Positions 1 to 8,853 of a DNA stretch of 64,000 nucleotides are shown here, piece after piece. A program made the position numbers and the translations under genes. The number at the start of each line of letters is the position of its first letter. Within the stretch, counting starts at the first letter, position 1. The notes below the pieces were generated by a model. That model ran no database searches and was not told the origin of the DNA. It saw nothing but the letters and a program-made list of their open reading frames with translations. The stretch lies in contig NZ_JALM01000010.1 of NCBI RefSeq assembly GCF_000737195.2, positions 1 through 64,000 of the forward strand. Direction: 5' to 3'. The DNA comes from Sciscionella sediminilitoris (lineage in GTDB: Bacteria > Actinomycetota > Actinomycetes > Mycobacteriales > Pseudonocardiaceae).

Positions 1-17
1 GCGCCTGCCATGACAGC

Positions 18-45
18 GGCTGCCGCCGTCACGGACGGCAGCGGC
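18..45 (-). terminator. Hairpin downstream of erpA
   Basis: GCCGTC (25-30) and GACGGC (34-39) pair around an ACG loop, and flanking GC-rich bases can lengthen the stem. It lies about 20 nt past the stop of the minus-strand erpA gene. There is no T-tract, as is common for actinobacterial terminators, so the call rests on the hairpin and its position only. Confidence 0.4.
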
Positions 46-62
46 GCACCTGGCCCCGGGAC

Positions 63-425
63 TCAGTTGAAGGAGTCGCCGCAGGCGCAGGACCCGCCCG
101 CGTTCGGGTTGTCGATCGTGAAGCCCTGCTTCTCGATGGTGTCCACGAAGTCGATGGTCGCGCCCTCCACGTACGGCGCGCTCATCCGGTCCACGGCGAC
201 CGAGAGCCCGCCGAAGTCGCGGAACAGGTCGCCGTCGAGGGTGCGCTCGTCGAAGAACAGCTGGTAGCGCAGGCCGGCGCAGCCACCCGGCTGCACCGCG
301 ATGCGCAGGTGCATGTCGTCGCGGCCCTCTTGGTCGAGCAGTGCCTTGGCCTTCGCGGCAGCGGCATCGGAAAGCTGCACGCCGTGGGTCTTCTCTTCGG
401 TCGCCGCGGTGGCATCGACAGTCAT
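63..425 (-). CDS. erpA: HesB/IscA-family iron-sulfur cluster insertion protein (ErpA type)
   Basis: A-type carrier of 120 aa, the usual family length, expected to pass Fe-S clusters to apoproteins in the cytoplasm. The three conserved ligand cysteines are present: Cys49 in GGCAG and Cys113/Cys115 in the C-terminal GGSCACGDSF motif. The ATG at 425 is chosen because GGGAG lies just upstream; the frame stays open far beyond it but without coding character. In mycobacteria a HesB gene occupies the same position near DUF3043 and cobT. LipA, encoded later in the window, is an Fe-S client type, but a direct link is only inference. Confidence 0.93.
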   Translation of the reverse strand: MTVDATAATEEKTHGVQLSDAAAAKAKALLDQEGRDDMHLRIAVQPGGCAGLRYQLFFDERTLDGDLFRDFGGLSVAVDRMSAPYVEGATIDFVDTIEKQGFTIDNPNAGGSCACGDSFN

Positions 426-599
426 TGACTCTCCCTTGTGCGGTCTGCGCCTCTCCACCCCTACAACAGCTCGCCGAGGATGGTTTGTTCCCTTCCATGG
501 TGACACATTCACCGGGCGGTATCGATCACTCGGCCACCGTGGACCGCGTGGCCGGTACCACCGACGCGAGCTGCGGTCCTCGGCGCGGGACCCGCCCGC

Positions 600-605
600 T
601 AGACT
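600..605 (+). promoter_or_regulatory. Probable -10 box for a leaderless DUF3043 mRNA
   Basis: TAGACT lies 6 nt before the GTG start at 612 and no Shine-Dalgarno sequence is visible, so transcription probably begins at the start codon. No good -35 is seen. Confidence 0.5.
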
Positions 606-611
606 TGGGGT

Positions 612-1262
612 GTGAAGTTGTTCAACCGCGCGCGTGACGAGCAGACGGCCGATGCCTCGACCGCCGAGGTCGCCGAGTCGATCGAGGAAACGGGCGAATC
701 CGGCCAGCGCGGGTACACCGCTCCGAAGGGACGGCCGACGCCCAAGCGCAAGGAGGCCTCGGGTGGTCAGCGCGGACCGGTGCTGCCCCCGCCGACCACC
801 CAGCGCGAGGCGGCGAAGCGGGCCAAGGCGCTGCGCGGGTCCAAGGAGGACCGGCGCACGCAGGCCGCGGAGCGGCGCAAGAAGATGGAAGAGGGCGACG
901 ACCGCTACGTGATGCCGCGCGACCGCGGCCCGGTGCGCCGGTACGTGCGCGATGTCGTCGACTCCAAACGCAACTTCGCCGGGCTGTTCATGCCCATGGC
1001 CGGGCTCATCTTCATCAGCCTGTTCACCCCGACCCCGCAGGTGCAGCAGATCGCCGTGCTGGTGTGCACCGTGATCCTGGCGCTGATGGTGATCGAGGGC
1101 GTGATCAACGGCCGCAGCATCACCAAGCGGGTGCGCGCGAAGTTCCCGGACGCCACCGACAAGGGCCTTTCGCTCGGTTGGTACGCCTTCGTCCGGAGCA
1201 CCCAGATCCGTAAGTTGCGCATGCCGAAACCACGCATCAAGGCCGGGCAGAAGGTCGACTGA
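612..1262 (+). CDS. DUF3043 domain membrane protein
   Basis: Actinobacterial conserved protein of 216 aa and unknown function. The first ~110 residues are highly charged (Arg/Lys/Glu) and probably cytosolic; two hydrophobic segments at about 118-165 are separated by a short TPTPQVQ loop; the tail is basic. This matches the DUF3043 layout. The GTG start at 612 follows a TAGACT -10 box by 6 nt and lacks a ribosome-binding site, which suggests a leaderless message. It is divergent from erpA, as in mycobacteria. The role is not known. Confidence 0.85.
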   Translation: MKLFNRARDEQTADASTAEVAESIEETGESGQRGYTAPKGRPTPKRKEASGGQRGPVLPPPTTQREAAKRAKALRGSKEDRRTQAAERRKKMEEGDDRYVMPRDRGPVRRYVRDVVDSKRNFAGLFMPMAGLIFISLFTPTPQVQQIAVLVCTVILALMVIEGVINGRSITKRVRAKFPDATDKGLSLGWYAFVRSTQIRKLRMPKPRIKAGQKVD

Positions 1263-1333
1263 ACACGGGCGTTGCGAAGCCGCTCTTCCACCCAGGTCGC
1301 CCGCGCCGCTACTCAACCGAGCCCGGGAAATCC

Positions 1334-1339
1334 TAGGCT
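1334..1339 (+). promoter_or_regulatory. Probable -10 box for a leaderless aldo/keto reductase mRNA
   Basis: TAGGCT ends 6 nt before the ATG at 1346, with no Shine-Dalgarno sequence between. Confidence 0.5.
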
Positions 1340-1345
1340 GGCGGT

Positions 1346-2335
1346 ATGGAACATCGTCGCCTCGGCCACAGCGGCCTCTTCGTCAGTGAGATCTCCTACG
1401 GCAACTGGCTGACCCACGGTTCCCAGGTCGAGGAGGAACGCGCGCTCGCCTGCGTGCGGGCCGCCCTCGACGCGGGGATCACCACCTTCGACACCGCGGA
1501 TGTGTACGCGAACACCGCGGCCGAGACGGTGCTCGGCAAGGCACTGCACGGGCAACGGCGCGAATCGCTCGAGCTGTGCACCAAGGTGTTCTTCCCGACC
1601 GGTCCCGGTGGACCGAACGATTCCGGTCTCGGCCGCAAGCACATCCTGGAGTCGGCGCACGCCTCGCTGCGCAGGCTGCAGACCGATCACATCGACCTCT
1701 ACCAGGCGCACCGCTTCGACCGGCGCACTCCGCTGGAGGAGACGATGTCGGCCTTCGCGGACCTGGTGCACGCCGGGAAGGTCAACTACATCGGCGTCTC
1801 CGAGTGGTCCGCCGAACAGATCAGCAGGGGCGCGGCGCTCGCGCGGGAGCTGCGCATCCCGCTGGTGTCCAATCAGCCGCAGTACTCGATGCTGTGGCGG
1901 GTCATCGAGGAGCAGGTGGTGCCCGCCGCCGAGCGCGAGGGGCTGTCCCAGATCGTCTGGTCCCCGATCGCGCAGGGCGTGCTCACCGGGAAGTACCAGC
2001 AGGGCGCGAAGCCACCGGAGGGTTCGCGGGCCACCGATACGGCGGGAGGGGCCGACATGATCGCCCACTGGCTGCGGGACGAGGTGCTCGAGCGGGTCGC
2101 GCGGCTGCGGCCGATCGCCGAGGAGGCGGGGCTGTCCATGGCCGCGCTCGCGGTGGCCTGGGTGCTGCAGAACACCAATGTGGCCTCCGCGATCATCGGC
2201 GCCTCCCGGCCCGAGCAGATCACCGACAACGTCGCCGCGGCCGGGGTCGCGCTCGATCCCGCCCTGCTGACCAAGATCGACGAGGTGCTCGACGGTGTGG
2301 TGGAGACCAACCCCGGGCTGACCCGCTCACCGTAG
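1346..2335 (+). CDS. Aldo/keto reductase family protein (Kv-beta-like)
   Basis: NADPH-dependent oxidoreductase of 329 aa, normal for the family. The catalytic tetrad is visible: Asp49 and Tyr54 in FDTADVY, Lys80 in LCTK, and His122 in YQAH. The sequence resembles the voltage-gated potassium channel beta-subunit/YghZ branch. The ATG at 1346 sits 6 nt after a TAGGCT box. The substrate cannot be predicted; neighbours (DUF3043, cobalamin genes) give no clue. Confidence 0.88.
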   Translation: MEHRRLGHSGLFVSEISYGNWLTHGSQVEEERALACVRAALDAGITTFDTADVYANTAAETVLGKALHGQRRESLELCTKVFFPTGPGGPNDSGLGRKHILESAHASLRRLQTDHIDLYQAHRFDRRTPLEETMSAFADLVHAGKVNYIGVSEWSAEQISRGAALARELRIPLVSNQPQYSMLWRVIEEQVVPAAEREGLSQIVWSPIAQGVLTGKYQQGAKPPEGSRATDTAGGADMIAHWLRDEVLERVARLRPIAEEAGLSMAALAVAWVLQNTNVASAIIGASRPEQITDNVAAAGVALDPALLTKIDEVLDGVVETNPGLTRSP

Positions 2336-2371
2336 AGCGCCGCTGAGCTTGGGCTGCCCCGCTTGCTCGTA

Positions 2372-2572
2372 CTACTCGGGCGAGTGCAGGCCCATCGGCC
2401 CGTACACCGGCTGCTCGTCCTCGAGCAGGGTGACCTGTTCGATCCCGGAGTCGAGCAGGTCGACCCAGGAATCGGCGAGCCAGAGCTCCGCCTCCTGCTG
2501 GTCCTCGAAGGTCTGCGCGGGGCCCTGCTGCTCGGCACCCGCCGAGTCCTCGTAGCGCCAGCGGTACTCCAT
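2372..2572 (-). CDS. Small acidic conserved hypothetical protein
   Basis: Protein of 66 aa beginning MEYRWRYED, rich in Glu, Asp and Trp, with no membrane segment. The ATG at 2572 is preferred over the longer frame because the upstream extension would run into cobU. It is divergent from cobU, with only ~25 bp between the two starts. Its function is not recognised; composition suggests a small soluble cytosolic protein. Confidence 0.6.
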   Translation of the reverse strand: MEYRWRYEDSAGAEQQGPAQTFEDQQEAELWLADSWVDLLDSGIEQVTLLEDEQPVYGPMGLHSPE

Positions 2573-2597
2573 GATTGCCTCCCGTAGGGTCGCCACC

Positions 2598-3128
2598 GTG
2601 ACGGTAACGCTTGTCCTCGGCGGGGCGCGCTCAGGGAAGTCGGCGCACGCCGAGGGATTGCTCGACGGCACCCGGCCCGCGACCTACGTGGCGACCGCCC
2701 GCCGCGATCCGGCCGACCGGGAGTTCGATGCGCGGATCGCCCGGCACATCGCCCGCAGGCCCGGCTGCTGGTCCACGGTCGAGACTGCGGACCTGCGGGA
2801 ACTGTTCGCCTCGGCCGGGCCCGCTGATCCGCCGCTGCTGGTGGACGATCTCGCGACCTGGCTGACCGCGCTGCTCGACGAGACGGGTGCCTGGGAGTCC
2901 GGCGACCTGGCGCGCGTGCGTGAACGCATCGCGGACACGGTGCGCGCGCTCGGGGACTGCGCCTGCGATGTCGTGCTCGTCTCCGCGGAGACCGGACTCG
3001 GCATCGTGCCCGCCACCGCTTCTGGCAGGCTTTTCCGCGATGAGCTCGGCGCGCTCAACGCCGCGGTCGCCGAGGTGAGCACGGAGGTCAAGCTGTTGAT
3101 CGCGGGGATCCCCCTGCGGCTTCGCTGA
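2598..3128 (+). CDS. cobU: Bifunctional adenosylcobinamide kinase / guanylyltransferase
   Basis: Phosphorylates adenosylcobinamide and attaches GMP, giving AdoCbi-GDP for nucleotide-loop assembly of vitamin B12. The P-loop GGARSGKS sits at residues 8-15 of a 176 aa protein, typical for CobU/CobP. The GTG at 2598 is preferred over the ATG at 2571 because CobU proteins begin a few residues before the P-loop. It is followed by cobT (35 bp gap) and cobS, consistent with an operon for the last steps of cobalamin synthesis or salvage. No cobalamin riboswitch was recognised upstream. Confidence 0.9.
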   Translation: MTVTLVLGGARSGKSAHAEGLLDGTRPATYVATARRDPADREFDARIARHIARRPGCWSTVETADLRELFASAGPADPPLLVDDLATWLTALLDETGAWESGDLARVRERIADTVRALGDCACDVVLVSAETGLGIVPATASGRLFRDELGALNAAVAEVSTEVKLLIAGIPLRLR

Positions 3129-3163
3129 GAGTTCGTTAGGAACTACGAGGAGGTACCGTCCGA

Positions 3164-4213
3164 ATGTCCACAGCGGACAGTTCGTTCGACGAGGTGACCG
3201 CGCCCGATGAGCAGGTGCGCGCGCAGGCCGAGGCCCGCCAGGCGCGGCTGACCAAACCCGAGGGCTCGCTCGGCAGGCTCGAACAGCTCGGCAACTGGAT
3301 CGCCGCCTGCCAGGGCAGCTGCCCACCGCATCCGCTGAACCGCCCGCGGGTGGTGGTGTTCGCCGGGGACCACGGCATCGCCGCACGCGGGGTCTCCGCC
3401 TATCCGCCCGAGGTCACCGGTCAGATGGTGGCGAACCTGCTCGCCGGGGGCGCCGCCGCCAATGTGCTCGCCGAGGCCTCCGGGGCCACGGTGCGCGTGG
3501 TGGACATGGCCGTGAACGCGCCGACGCCGGAATCGGTTCGCGGGTACAAGGTGCGCGAGGGCTCGGCGGCGATCGACCGGCAGGAGTCGCTGACCCCGGA
3601 ACAGGCGCGCCAGGCGATCGCCGCGGGCAAGGCGATCGCGGACGAGGAGGTCGATTCGGGGGCCGACCTGCTCATTCCCGGGGACCTCGGGATCGGCAAC
3701 ACCACTCCGGCCGCGGTGCTCGTCTCCGCGCTGACCGGAGCGGAACCGGTAACCATGGTCGGCAGGGGAACCGGCATCGACGACCTCACCTGGATGCGCA
3801 AGGCCTCGGCGATCCGGGACGCGCGGCGGCGGGCCGTCGCGGTGCTCGGTGATCCGGTGGAGCTACTGCGGACCGTCGCCGGTGCGGACATCACCGCGAT
3901 GGCCGCGTTCCTCGCCCAGGCCGCGGTCCGGCGCACCCCGGTGATCCTGGACGGCGTGGTCTCCACGGCGGCCGCGCTCGTCGCGGACTCGCTCGCCCCC
4001 GGTGCCCGGCACTGGTGGATCGCCGGGCACCGCTCCCCCGAACCCGCACACAGGGCCGCGCTCGAACAGCTCGACCTGACCCCGGTGCTGGAGCTGAACA
4101 TGCGCCTCGGCGAGGGCACCGGCGCGATCTCCGCGCTGCCGCTGGTCGCCGCCTCGGCGCGGCTGCTCTCCGGAATGGCCACCTTCGACGAGGCGGGCGT
4201 GCGGGACCGGTGA
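3164..4213 (+). CDS. cobT: Nicotinate-nucleotide--dimethylbenzimidazole phosphoribosyltransferase
   Basis: Activates the lower ligand by making alpha-ribazole phosphate from nicotinate mononucleotide and dimethylbenzimidazole. It is 349 aa, matching the family. Visible family blocks are [11 protein letters not shown] near residue 30, FAGDHGI near 67, a [12 protein letters not shown] phosphate-binding block in the middle, and MRLGEGTGA near 315 with the likely catalytic Glu. AGGAGG lies before the ATG at 3164. The stop overlaps the cobS start (GTGA), so the two are translationally coupled. Confidence 0.95.
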   Translation: MSTADSSFDEVTAPDEQVRAQAEARQARLTKPEGSLGRLEQLGNWIAACQGSCPPHPLNRPRVVVFAGDHGIAARGVSAYPPEVTGQMVANLLAGGAAANVLAEASGATVRVVDMAVNAPTPESVRGYKVREGSAAIDRQESLTPEQARQAIAAGKAIADEEVDSGADLLIPGDLGIGNTTPAAVLVSALTGAEPVTMVGRGTGIDDLTWMRKASAIRDARRRAVAVLGDPVELLRTVAGADITAMAAFLAQAAVRRTPVILDGVVSTAAALVADSLAPGARHWWIAGHRSPEPAHRAALEQLDLTPVLELNMRLGEGTGAISALPLVAASARLLSGMATFDEAGVRDR

Positions 4214-4950
4214 TCCGGGGGTTCGCGCTCGCGCTTTCCATGCTGACCGTGCTCCCGGTCCGGGTGCGCAGCGTGGACCGCGCGGCCGGGCGGTTCGCGA
4301 TCGCGCTCGCCCCGCTGGTCGGGCTGCTGCTCGGGGCGGTCCTGGCCGGGGCCGCGTTCGGGATCCGGCTGCTCGGCGCACCGGAAACGCTCGCGGGCCT
4401 GCTGGCGGTGGCGCTCGGGGTGCTCGGTACCCGCGGCATGCACGTCGACGGGCTCGCGGACACCACCGACGGGCTCGGCTGTTACGGCGGACCGGAGCGC
4501 GCGCTCGAGGTGATGCGCGACGGCAGTACCGGCCCGTTCGCCGTGGTGGCCCTCGTGGTCGATATCGGCGCGCAGGCCGTGTGCTTCGGCGCGCTCGCGA
4601 ACACGCACGACTGGCCGGGCATCCTCGCCGCGGTCACCGCGGGACGCGCGGCGTTCGCCATCGCCTGCGCGCGCGGGGTTCCCGCGGCCCGCGCGGACGG
4701 GCTCGGCTCCCTGGTGGCGGGTGGCCAGCACCCCGCGCTCCCGGTGCTGTGGTGGCTCGTGCTCGCCGCGGCGGGCGCGCTGTGGTCACCGTGGCTCGGG
4801 GTGACGTGGGTGATCACCGGCTGCGCCGTGTTCGGCCTCGTCCGGCACTGCGTGCGCCGCTTCGGCGGGATCACCGGGGATGTGCTCGGCGCCTGCTGCG
4901 AACTCGCCGTGCTGCTCACCGCGGTCGGTGCGGTGCTCGCCGCCCACTAA
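4210..4950 (+). CDS. cobS: Adenosylcobinamide-GDP ribazoletransferase (cobalamin synthase)
   Basis: Integral membrane enzyme joining AdoCbi-GDP and alpha-ribazole (phosphate) to form cobalamin (phosphate). It is 246 aa with about six hydrophobic segments and the diagnostic acidic motif [13 protein letters not shown], where the Asp residues bind metal. The GTG at 4210 overlaps the cobT stop as GTGA. Its last 165 nt are overlapped on the opposite strand by the C-terminal part of the TetR frame below. Confidence 0.93.
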   Translation: MIRGFALALSMLTVLPVRVRSVDRAAGRFAIALAPLVGLLLGAVLAGAAFGIRLLGAPETLAGLLAVALGVLGTRGMHVDGLADTTDGLGCYGGPERALEVMRDGSTGPFAVVALVVDIGAQAVCFGALANTHDWPGILAAVTAGRAAFAIACARGVPAARADGLGSLVAGGQHPALPVLWWLVLAAAGALWSPWLGVTWVITGCAVFGLVRHCVRRFGGITGDVLGACCELAVLLTAVGAVLAAH

Positions 4951-5568
4951 CCGCTCGGCGAGCAGAGCCAGCTGATCGGCGTACGCGCGCAGGAACTCCG
5001 GCGAGCTCGCCTCCGCCCCGCACACCTCGCGCACCAGTTGCGGATACACCGAGGGCATGCTCGCGGCGGCGAACAACATCAGGCCGAGCATGTCCGGATC
5101 GAAGCCCGGGTCCAGCTCCCCCTCGTGCGCGGCGACCAGCCGGCCGAAGTTGGCGCGCAGCCGTTCGGCACGACCGGGCTCGGCCGCGGCTCCCCCTTCG
5201 TCGTTCAGCCCCTCCCAGGCGAGCAGTTTCGGCCCTGCGGGGTCCTGCAGCGGCACCAGCGCGTAGCCGCGCAACGCCTCCGGTAACCGCTCGGCGGTCA
5301 GGTTCTCGTCCTCGTACTCCCGCCAACGTTCCCCGATCGCGCGGTAGAGGCCTTCCTTGCCGCCGAAGTAGTACGAGATCAGCTGCTTGTTCACCCCGGC
5401 GCGGGCCGCGATGCCCGCGACCCGGGCCCCGGCGAAACCCGATGCGGCGAACTCCTCGGCCGCGGCCTCCAGGATCGACCGCTTGGTGCGCTCGGCATCG
5501 CGCTGTCGTTCCCCGGGTTCCGGTGTTCGCCTCGCCACGACAGTCACCCTAGCAGTCAGCTTAGTCAT
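4786..5568 (-). CDS. TetR/AcrR family transcriptional regulator
   Basis: The N-terminal HTH is clear: a TetR_N helix set ending in GVNKQLISYYFGGKEGLY. The C-terminal ligand domain is of the general AcrR type. The first in-frame stop lies inside cobS, so the protein carries a ~50 aa polar tail ([12 protein letters not shown]...) encoded antisense to the last 165 nt of cobS; the domain proper ends near 4940. The start is uncertain (ATG 5568, ATG 5583, or a GTG near 5537). It is divergent from an MFS exporter with an imperfect palindrome between them, so it probably represses the exporter and itself. Confidence 0.85.
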   Translation of the reverse strand: MTKLTARVTVVARRTPEPGERQRDAERTKRSILEAAAEEFAASGFAGARVAGIAARAGVNKQLISYYFGGKEGLYRAIGERWREYEDENLTAERLPEALRGYALVPLQDPAGPKLLAWEGLNDEGGAAAEPGRAERLRANFGRLVAAHEGELDPGFDPDMLGLMLFAAASMPSVYPQLVREVCGAEASSPEFLRAYADQLALLAERLVGGEHRTDRGEQHGEFAAGAEHIPGDPAEAAHAVPDEAEHGAAGDHPRHPEPR

Positions 5569-5581
5569 CCTGATAGTTGAC
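5555..5581. promoter_or_regulatory. Candidate TetR operator between tetR and MFS gene
   Basis: GTCAGCT (5555-5561) and AGTTGAC (5575-5581) form an inverted repeat with 6 of 7 positions matching, spaced by 13 bp, inside the divergent promoter. Size and position suit a TetR dimer; binding is inferred. Confidence 0.4.
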
Positions 5582-5603
5582 ACAATTATCCATCTGGTTG
5601 ATT

Positions 5604-7037
5604 ATGAGCCTCATGACCAGACCTCAGACATGGCATCCCCACCGCTGGGCGGCGCTGTTCCCACTGCTGCTCGCCGTTTTCATGGACATGCTCGACAATC
5701 AGATCGTCGCCGTCGCACTGCCCTCGATCCAGCACGAGCAGCAGGCGAGCGGATCGGCGCTGGAGTGGATCGCCTCCGGGTACACGCTCGCCTACGCGCT
5801 GCTGCTGATCACCGGCGGCCGCCTCGGTGATCGGTACAGCGCCCGCACGGTGTTCCTCTGCGGCACGCTCGGATTCACTCTCGCTTCGCTGCTCGCCGGG
5901 CTCTCCCCGACGGTCGGGGTGCTGATCGGCGCCCGCATCGTGCAGGGCGCCTTCGCCGGGCTGATGGTGCCGCAGGTGCTCGCGGTGATCCGGACCGAAT
6001 TCCCGGATGAGGAGCGCGGCAAGGCCTTCGCCCTGTTCGGGGCGACGTTCCCGCTCGGCGGGGCGGCCGGGCCGCTGCTCGGCGGGCTGCTCACCCAGGC
6101 GGACATCGCCGGGCTCGGATGGCGCTCGATTTTCCTGGTGAACCTGCCGATCGGGCTGATCGCCCTCGGCTGCTCCGCCGCGTTCCTGCCCAGGCGGGCC
6201 GGACGGCCGGAGGTGCGCATCGACCGGCTCGGCGTCGTGCTGTTCGCGCTGCCGTTGTTCGCCGTGCTCTACCCGCTCGTGGAAGGCTGGAGCATCGGCT
6301 GGCCGGTCTGGACGATCCTGCTGATGCTCGCCGCGATCCCGCTCGCGGGGCTTTTCGTCCACCAGCAGTCGAAGCGGCGCACCGACCCGCTCATCGGGCT
6401 CGGCATGCTGCGCAGGCGGGAGATGTCCGCCGGGCTCCCCATCGGGATCCTGTTCACCGCCGCCATGGGCACCTTCGTGGTGCTGACCATGCACCTGCAG
6501 AACGGCCTGCACTACTCCCCGCTGCAGACCGCGCTGACCTTCCTGCCGATCACCCTCGGCATCGTCGCGGGCAACGGCAGCTCGGCCGCGTTGCTCAGGA
6601 AGCTCGGCAAGAACCTGATCCCGGTCGGTCTGATCGCCGGGATCCTCGGCATCGCGGCACTCTGCCTCGCCCTCTACAGCGCGGGCGAGCAGCTGCACTC
6701 CTGGGAGCTCATTCCCGGCGCGGTGCTGCTCGGTTACGGGCTGGGCACCGTGATGAGCTCGGTGCTCACCGTGATACTCGCCGAGGTCCCCGCCGAGGAA
6801 GCGGGCTCCGCGTCCGGGGTGGTGAACACCGCGATGCAACTGGGTCCGGCCTCGGGGATCGCCCTGCTCGGTACGGTGTTCTTCGCCGGCGGCGCGACCG
6901 CCTCGGCCACGATCACCGCGTTCCTGGTGGCCGCCGGACTGCTCCTCGCCGCGCTGCTGCTCGCGCCGCTGCTTCCCGGGCAGGGCGGGCAGGATTCCCA
7001 GGAAGGGGAACGGGTTGATCAGGTACAGCAGGGGTGA
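5604..7037 (+). CDS. MFS drug-efflux transporter (DHA2/14-TM type)
   Basis: Proton-driven multidrug exporter of 477 aa from the chosen start, with about 14 hydrophobic segments. The motif DMLDNQIVAVALPSI in the first helix and GGRLGDRYSAR in loop 2-3 are diagnostic of DHA2 antiporters. A TTG at 5577 would lie inside the putative operator, so ATG 5604 (or ATG 5613) is more likely. The 3' end overlaps the next hydrolase by 23 nt, indicating one transcript. It is divergent from its probable TetR repressor. Confidence 0.9.
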   Translation: MSLMTRPQTWHPHRWAALFPLLLAVFMDMLDNQIVAVALPSIQHEQQASGSALEWIASGYTLAYALLLITGGRLGDRYSARTVFLCGTLGFTLASLLAGLSPTVGVLIGARIVQGAFAGLMVPQVLAVIRTEFPDEERGKAFALFGATFPLGGAAGPLLGGLLTQADIAGLGWRSIFLVNLPIGLIALGCSAAFLPRRAGRPEVRIDRLGVVLFALPLFAVLYPLVEGWSIGWPVWTILLMLAAIPLAGLFVHQQSKRRTDPLIGLGMLRRREMSAGLPIGILFTAAMGTFVVLTMHLQNGLHYSPLQTALTFLPITLGIVAGNGSSAALLRKLGKNLIPVGLIAGILGIAALCLALYSAGEQLHSWELIPGAVLLGYGLGTVMSSVLTVILAEVPAEEAGSASGVVNTAMQLGPASGIALLGTVFFAGGATASATITAFLVAAGLLLAALLLAPLLPGQGGQDSQEGERVDQVQQG

Positions 7038-7779
7038 GGACGGCACCAGGCTCGCCTACCGGGAACTCGGCGAGGGACGGCCACTGGTGCTGGTGCACGG
7101 TTTCTGCGGATTCGCTGCGGAGCACTGGATCCGTCCGGGGCATGCGGAAACCCTTGCCGCGCAAGGATTCCGAGTGATCATGCCGGATCTGCGCGGGCAC
7201 GGGGACAGCGCACGGCCGCACGATCCGGGCGCCTATCCCCCGGATGTGCTCGCCGAGGACGGGCTCGCCCTGCTCACCGAGCTCGGCCTGGACGGTTACG
7301 ACCTCGGCGGCTATTCGCTGGGCGCGCGCGTGGTGGCCCGCATGCTCGCCCGCGGTGCCCGGCCGGGGCGGGCCGTGCTCGCCGGACAGGGGCTCGCCGA
7401 GATCACCGGGACCGCACCGAGCCGGACGGAACCGGTCCTGCGCCGGGTCCAGGCGAACCCGGGCACCTTCGAACCCGATTCCCCGGAACACGACGTCGAA
7501 CGGTGGCTGACCGAGACCGGCGGGGATCCGCTCGCCCTGCTGCGGGTACTGGACAGCCTGGTGCCGACCGGGCGCGCCGAACTGGACGGGATCGCCATGC
7601 CGGTGCTCGTGCTCGCCGGAACCGAGGACGTCCGCCGCGAATCGGCGCGCGAACTCGCCGAAGCGCTGCCGGGCGCGCGCTACGCGGACCTGCCCGGCGA
7701 CCACAGCCGCGCGATCACCGCCCCGGATTTCGCGCGGCTGTGCACCCGGTTCTTCGCGGAAGTCAGCCCAGCGTGGTGA
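7015..7779 (+). CDS. Alpha/beta-fold hydrolase
   Basis: Protein of 254 aa with the oxyanion HG motif at LVHGFCG, nucleophile elbow GGYSLGAR (Ser in GYSLG), acid near GTEDV and catalytic His in LPGDHSRA. The TTG start at 7015 is supported by GGAAGGGGAA just upstream and by translational overlap with the MFS exporter. Being co-transcribed with an efflux pump suggests modification or detoxification of the pump's substrate, but the substrate is unknown. The 3' end overlaps convergent ilvE by 17 nt. Confidence 0.85.
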   Translation: MIRYSRGEDGTRLAYRELGEGRPLVLVHGFCGFAAEHWIRPGHAETLAAQGFRVIMPDLRGHGDSARPHDPGAYPPDVLAEDGLALLTELGLDGYDLGGYSLGARVVARMLARGARPGRAVLAGQGLAEITGTAPSRTEPVLRRVQANPGTFEPDSPEHDVERWLTETGGDPLALLRVLDSLVPTGRAELDGIAMPVLVLAGTEDVRRESARELAEALPGARYADLPGDHSRAITAPDFARLCTRFFAEVSPAW

Positions 7780-8848
7780 GCCAGCCGTGGGTGTCCTCGG
7801 CCGCCCCGGTCTGGATGTCGGTCAGCGCGGCGCGCAGCTTCGTGGTGGCCGGGCCCGCCTGACCGTCGGCGATGGTGAATTCCCCGCCGGAGTGCTTGAC
7901 CTGGCCGACCGGGGTGATCACCGCGGCCGTGCCGCAGGCGAACACCTCGGTGAGCTCCCCGCTCGCGGCCTTCTTCTCCCACTCCTCGGTGGAGAACTTG
8001 CGCTCCTCCACCTCGTAACCGTGCTCGGCGGCGAGGGTGAGCAGCGAGTCGCGGGTGACCCCGGCGAGCAGCGAACCGGAGAGTTCCGGGGTGACGATGC
8101 GGTCGCCGAGCACGAAGAACAGGTTCATCCCGCCCATCTCCTCGACGTAGCGCCGCTCCACCGCGTCCAGCCACACCACCTGGTCGCAGCCCTGCTCGGC
8201 GGCCTGGGCCTGCGCGGCGAGCGAGGCGGCGTAGTTCCCGGCGAACTTCGCCGCGCCCGTGCCGCCCGGGGCCGCGCGCACGTACTCGGTGGACAGCCAC
8301 ACGCTCACCGGCTTGATCCCGCCGGAGAAGTACGAGCCCGCCGGAGAAGCGATCAGCATGTACAGGTACTCGGTCGCGGGGCGGACACCGAGGAACACCT
8401 CGGTGGAGATCATGAACGGGCGCAGGTAGAGCGAGTCCTCACCGCCCGCGGCGGGCACCCAGCGCTCGTCCACGGCGACCAGCTGGCGCAGCGACTCGAC
8501 GAACAGGTCCTCGGGAAGCTCCGGCATGGCGAGCCGGCGCGCGGAAGCCTGGAACCGGGATGCGTTGCTGTACGGGCGGAAGGTGGCGATCGAACCGTCC
8601 GCCTGGCGGTAGGCCTTGAGCCCCTCGAAGATCGCCTGCCCGTAGTGCAGCACCGTGGTCGCCGGGTCGAGCGAGAGCGGTTGATAGGGCCGTACCTGCG
8701 GTTCACCCCAGCCGCCGTCGGCGTAACCAATACTCACCATGTGATCGGTCATGTACTTGCCGAAACCGGGGTCGGCGAGTACCTCGGCCACGCGCTCCGC
8801 GGAGGCCGGATTCGGATGACGGGTCACGGTGAATTGGTCGGACGTCAT
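7763..8848 (-). CDS. ilvE: Branched-chain amino acid aminotransferase
   Basis: PLP enzyme interconverting Leu/Ile/Val and their 2-oxo acids. It is 361 aa, matching actinobacterial IlvE. The PLP-binding lysine is in [12 protein letters not shown], and [14 protein letters not shown] and ITPVGQVKH are typical fold-IV motifs. ATG 8848 gives the usual MTSDQFTV-type N-terminus; a GTG nine bases upstream is possible. Its 2-oxo acids feed branched-chain acyl primers for the FAS-II operon found later in the window (inference). Confidence 0.95.
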   Translation of the reverse strand: MTSDQFTVTRHPNPASAERVAEVLADPGFGKYMTDHMVSIGYADGGWGEPQVRPYQPLSLDPATTVLHYGQAIFEGLKAYRQADGSIATFRPYSNASRFQASARRLAMPELPEDLFVESLRQLVAVDERWVPAAGGEDSLYLRPFMISTEVFLGVRPATEYLYMLIASPAGSYFSGGIKPVSVWLSTEYVRAAPGGTGAAKFAGNYAASLAAQAQAAEQGCDQVVWLDAVERRYVEEMGGMNLFFVLGDRIVTPELSGSLLAGVTRDSLLTLAAEHGYEVEERKFSTEEWEKKAASGELTEVFACGTAAVITPVGQVKHSGGEFTIADGQAGPATTKLRAALTDIQTGAAEDTHGWLTTLG

Positions 8849-8853
8849 AGTGT

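Noticed and set aside
426-1316. N-terminal extension of the erpA frame to 417 aa
   Set aside because: The extension runs antisense to the DUF3043 gene and lacks protein-like features; GGGAG and ATG 425 give the standard 120-aa protein.
2336-2597. Cobalamin riboswitch upstream of cobU
   Set aside because: No B12-box-like sequence was recognised, and the interval is occupied by a small minus-strand gene.
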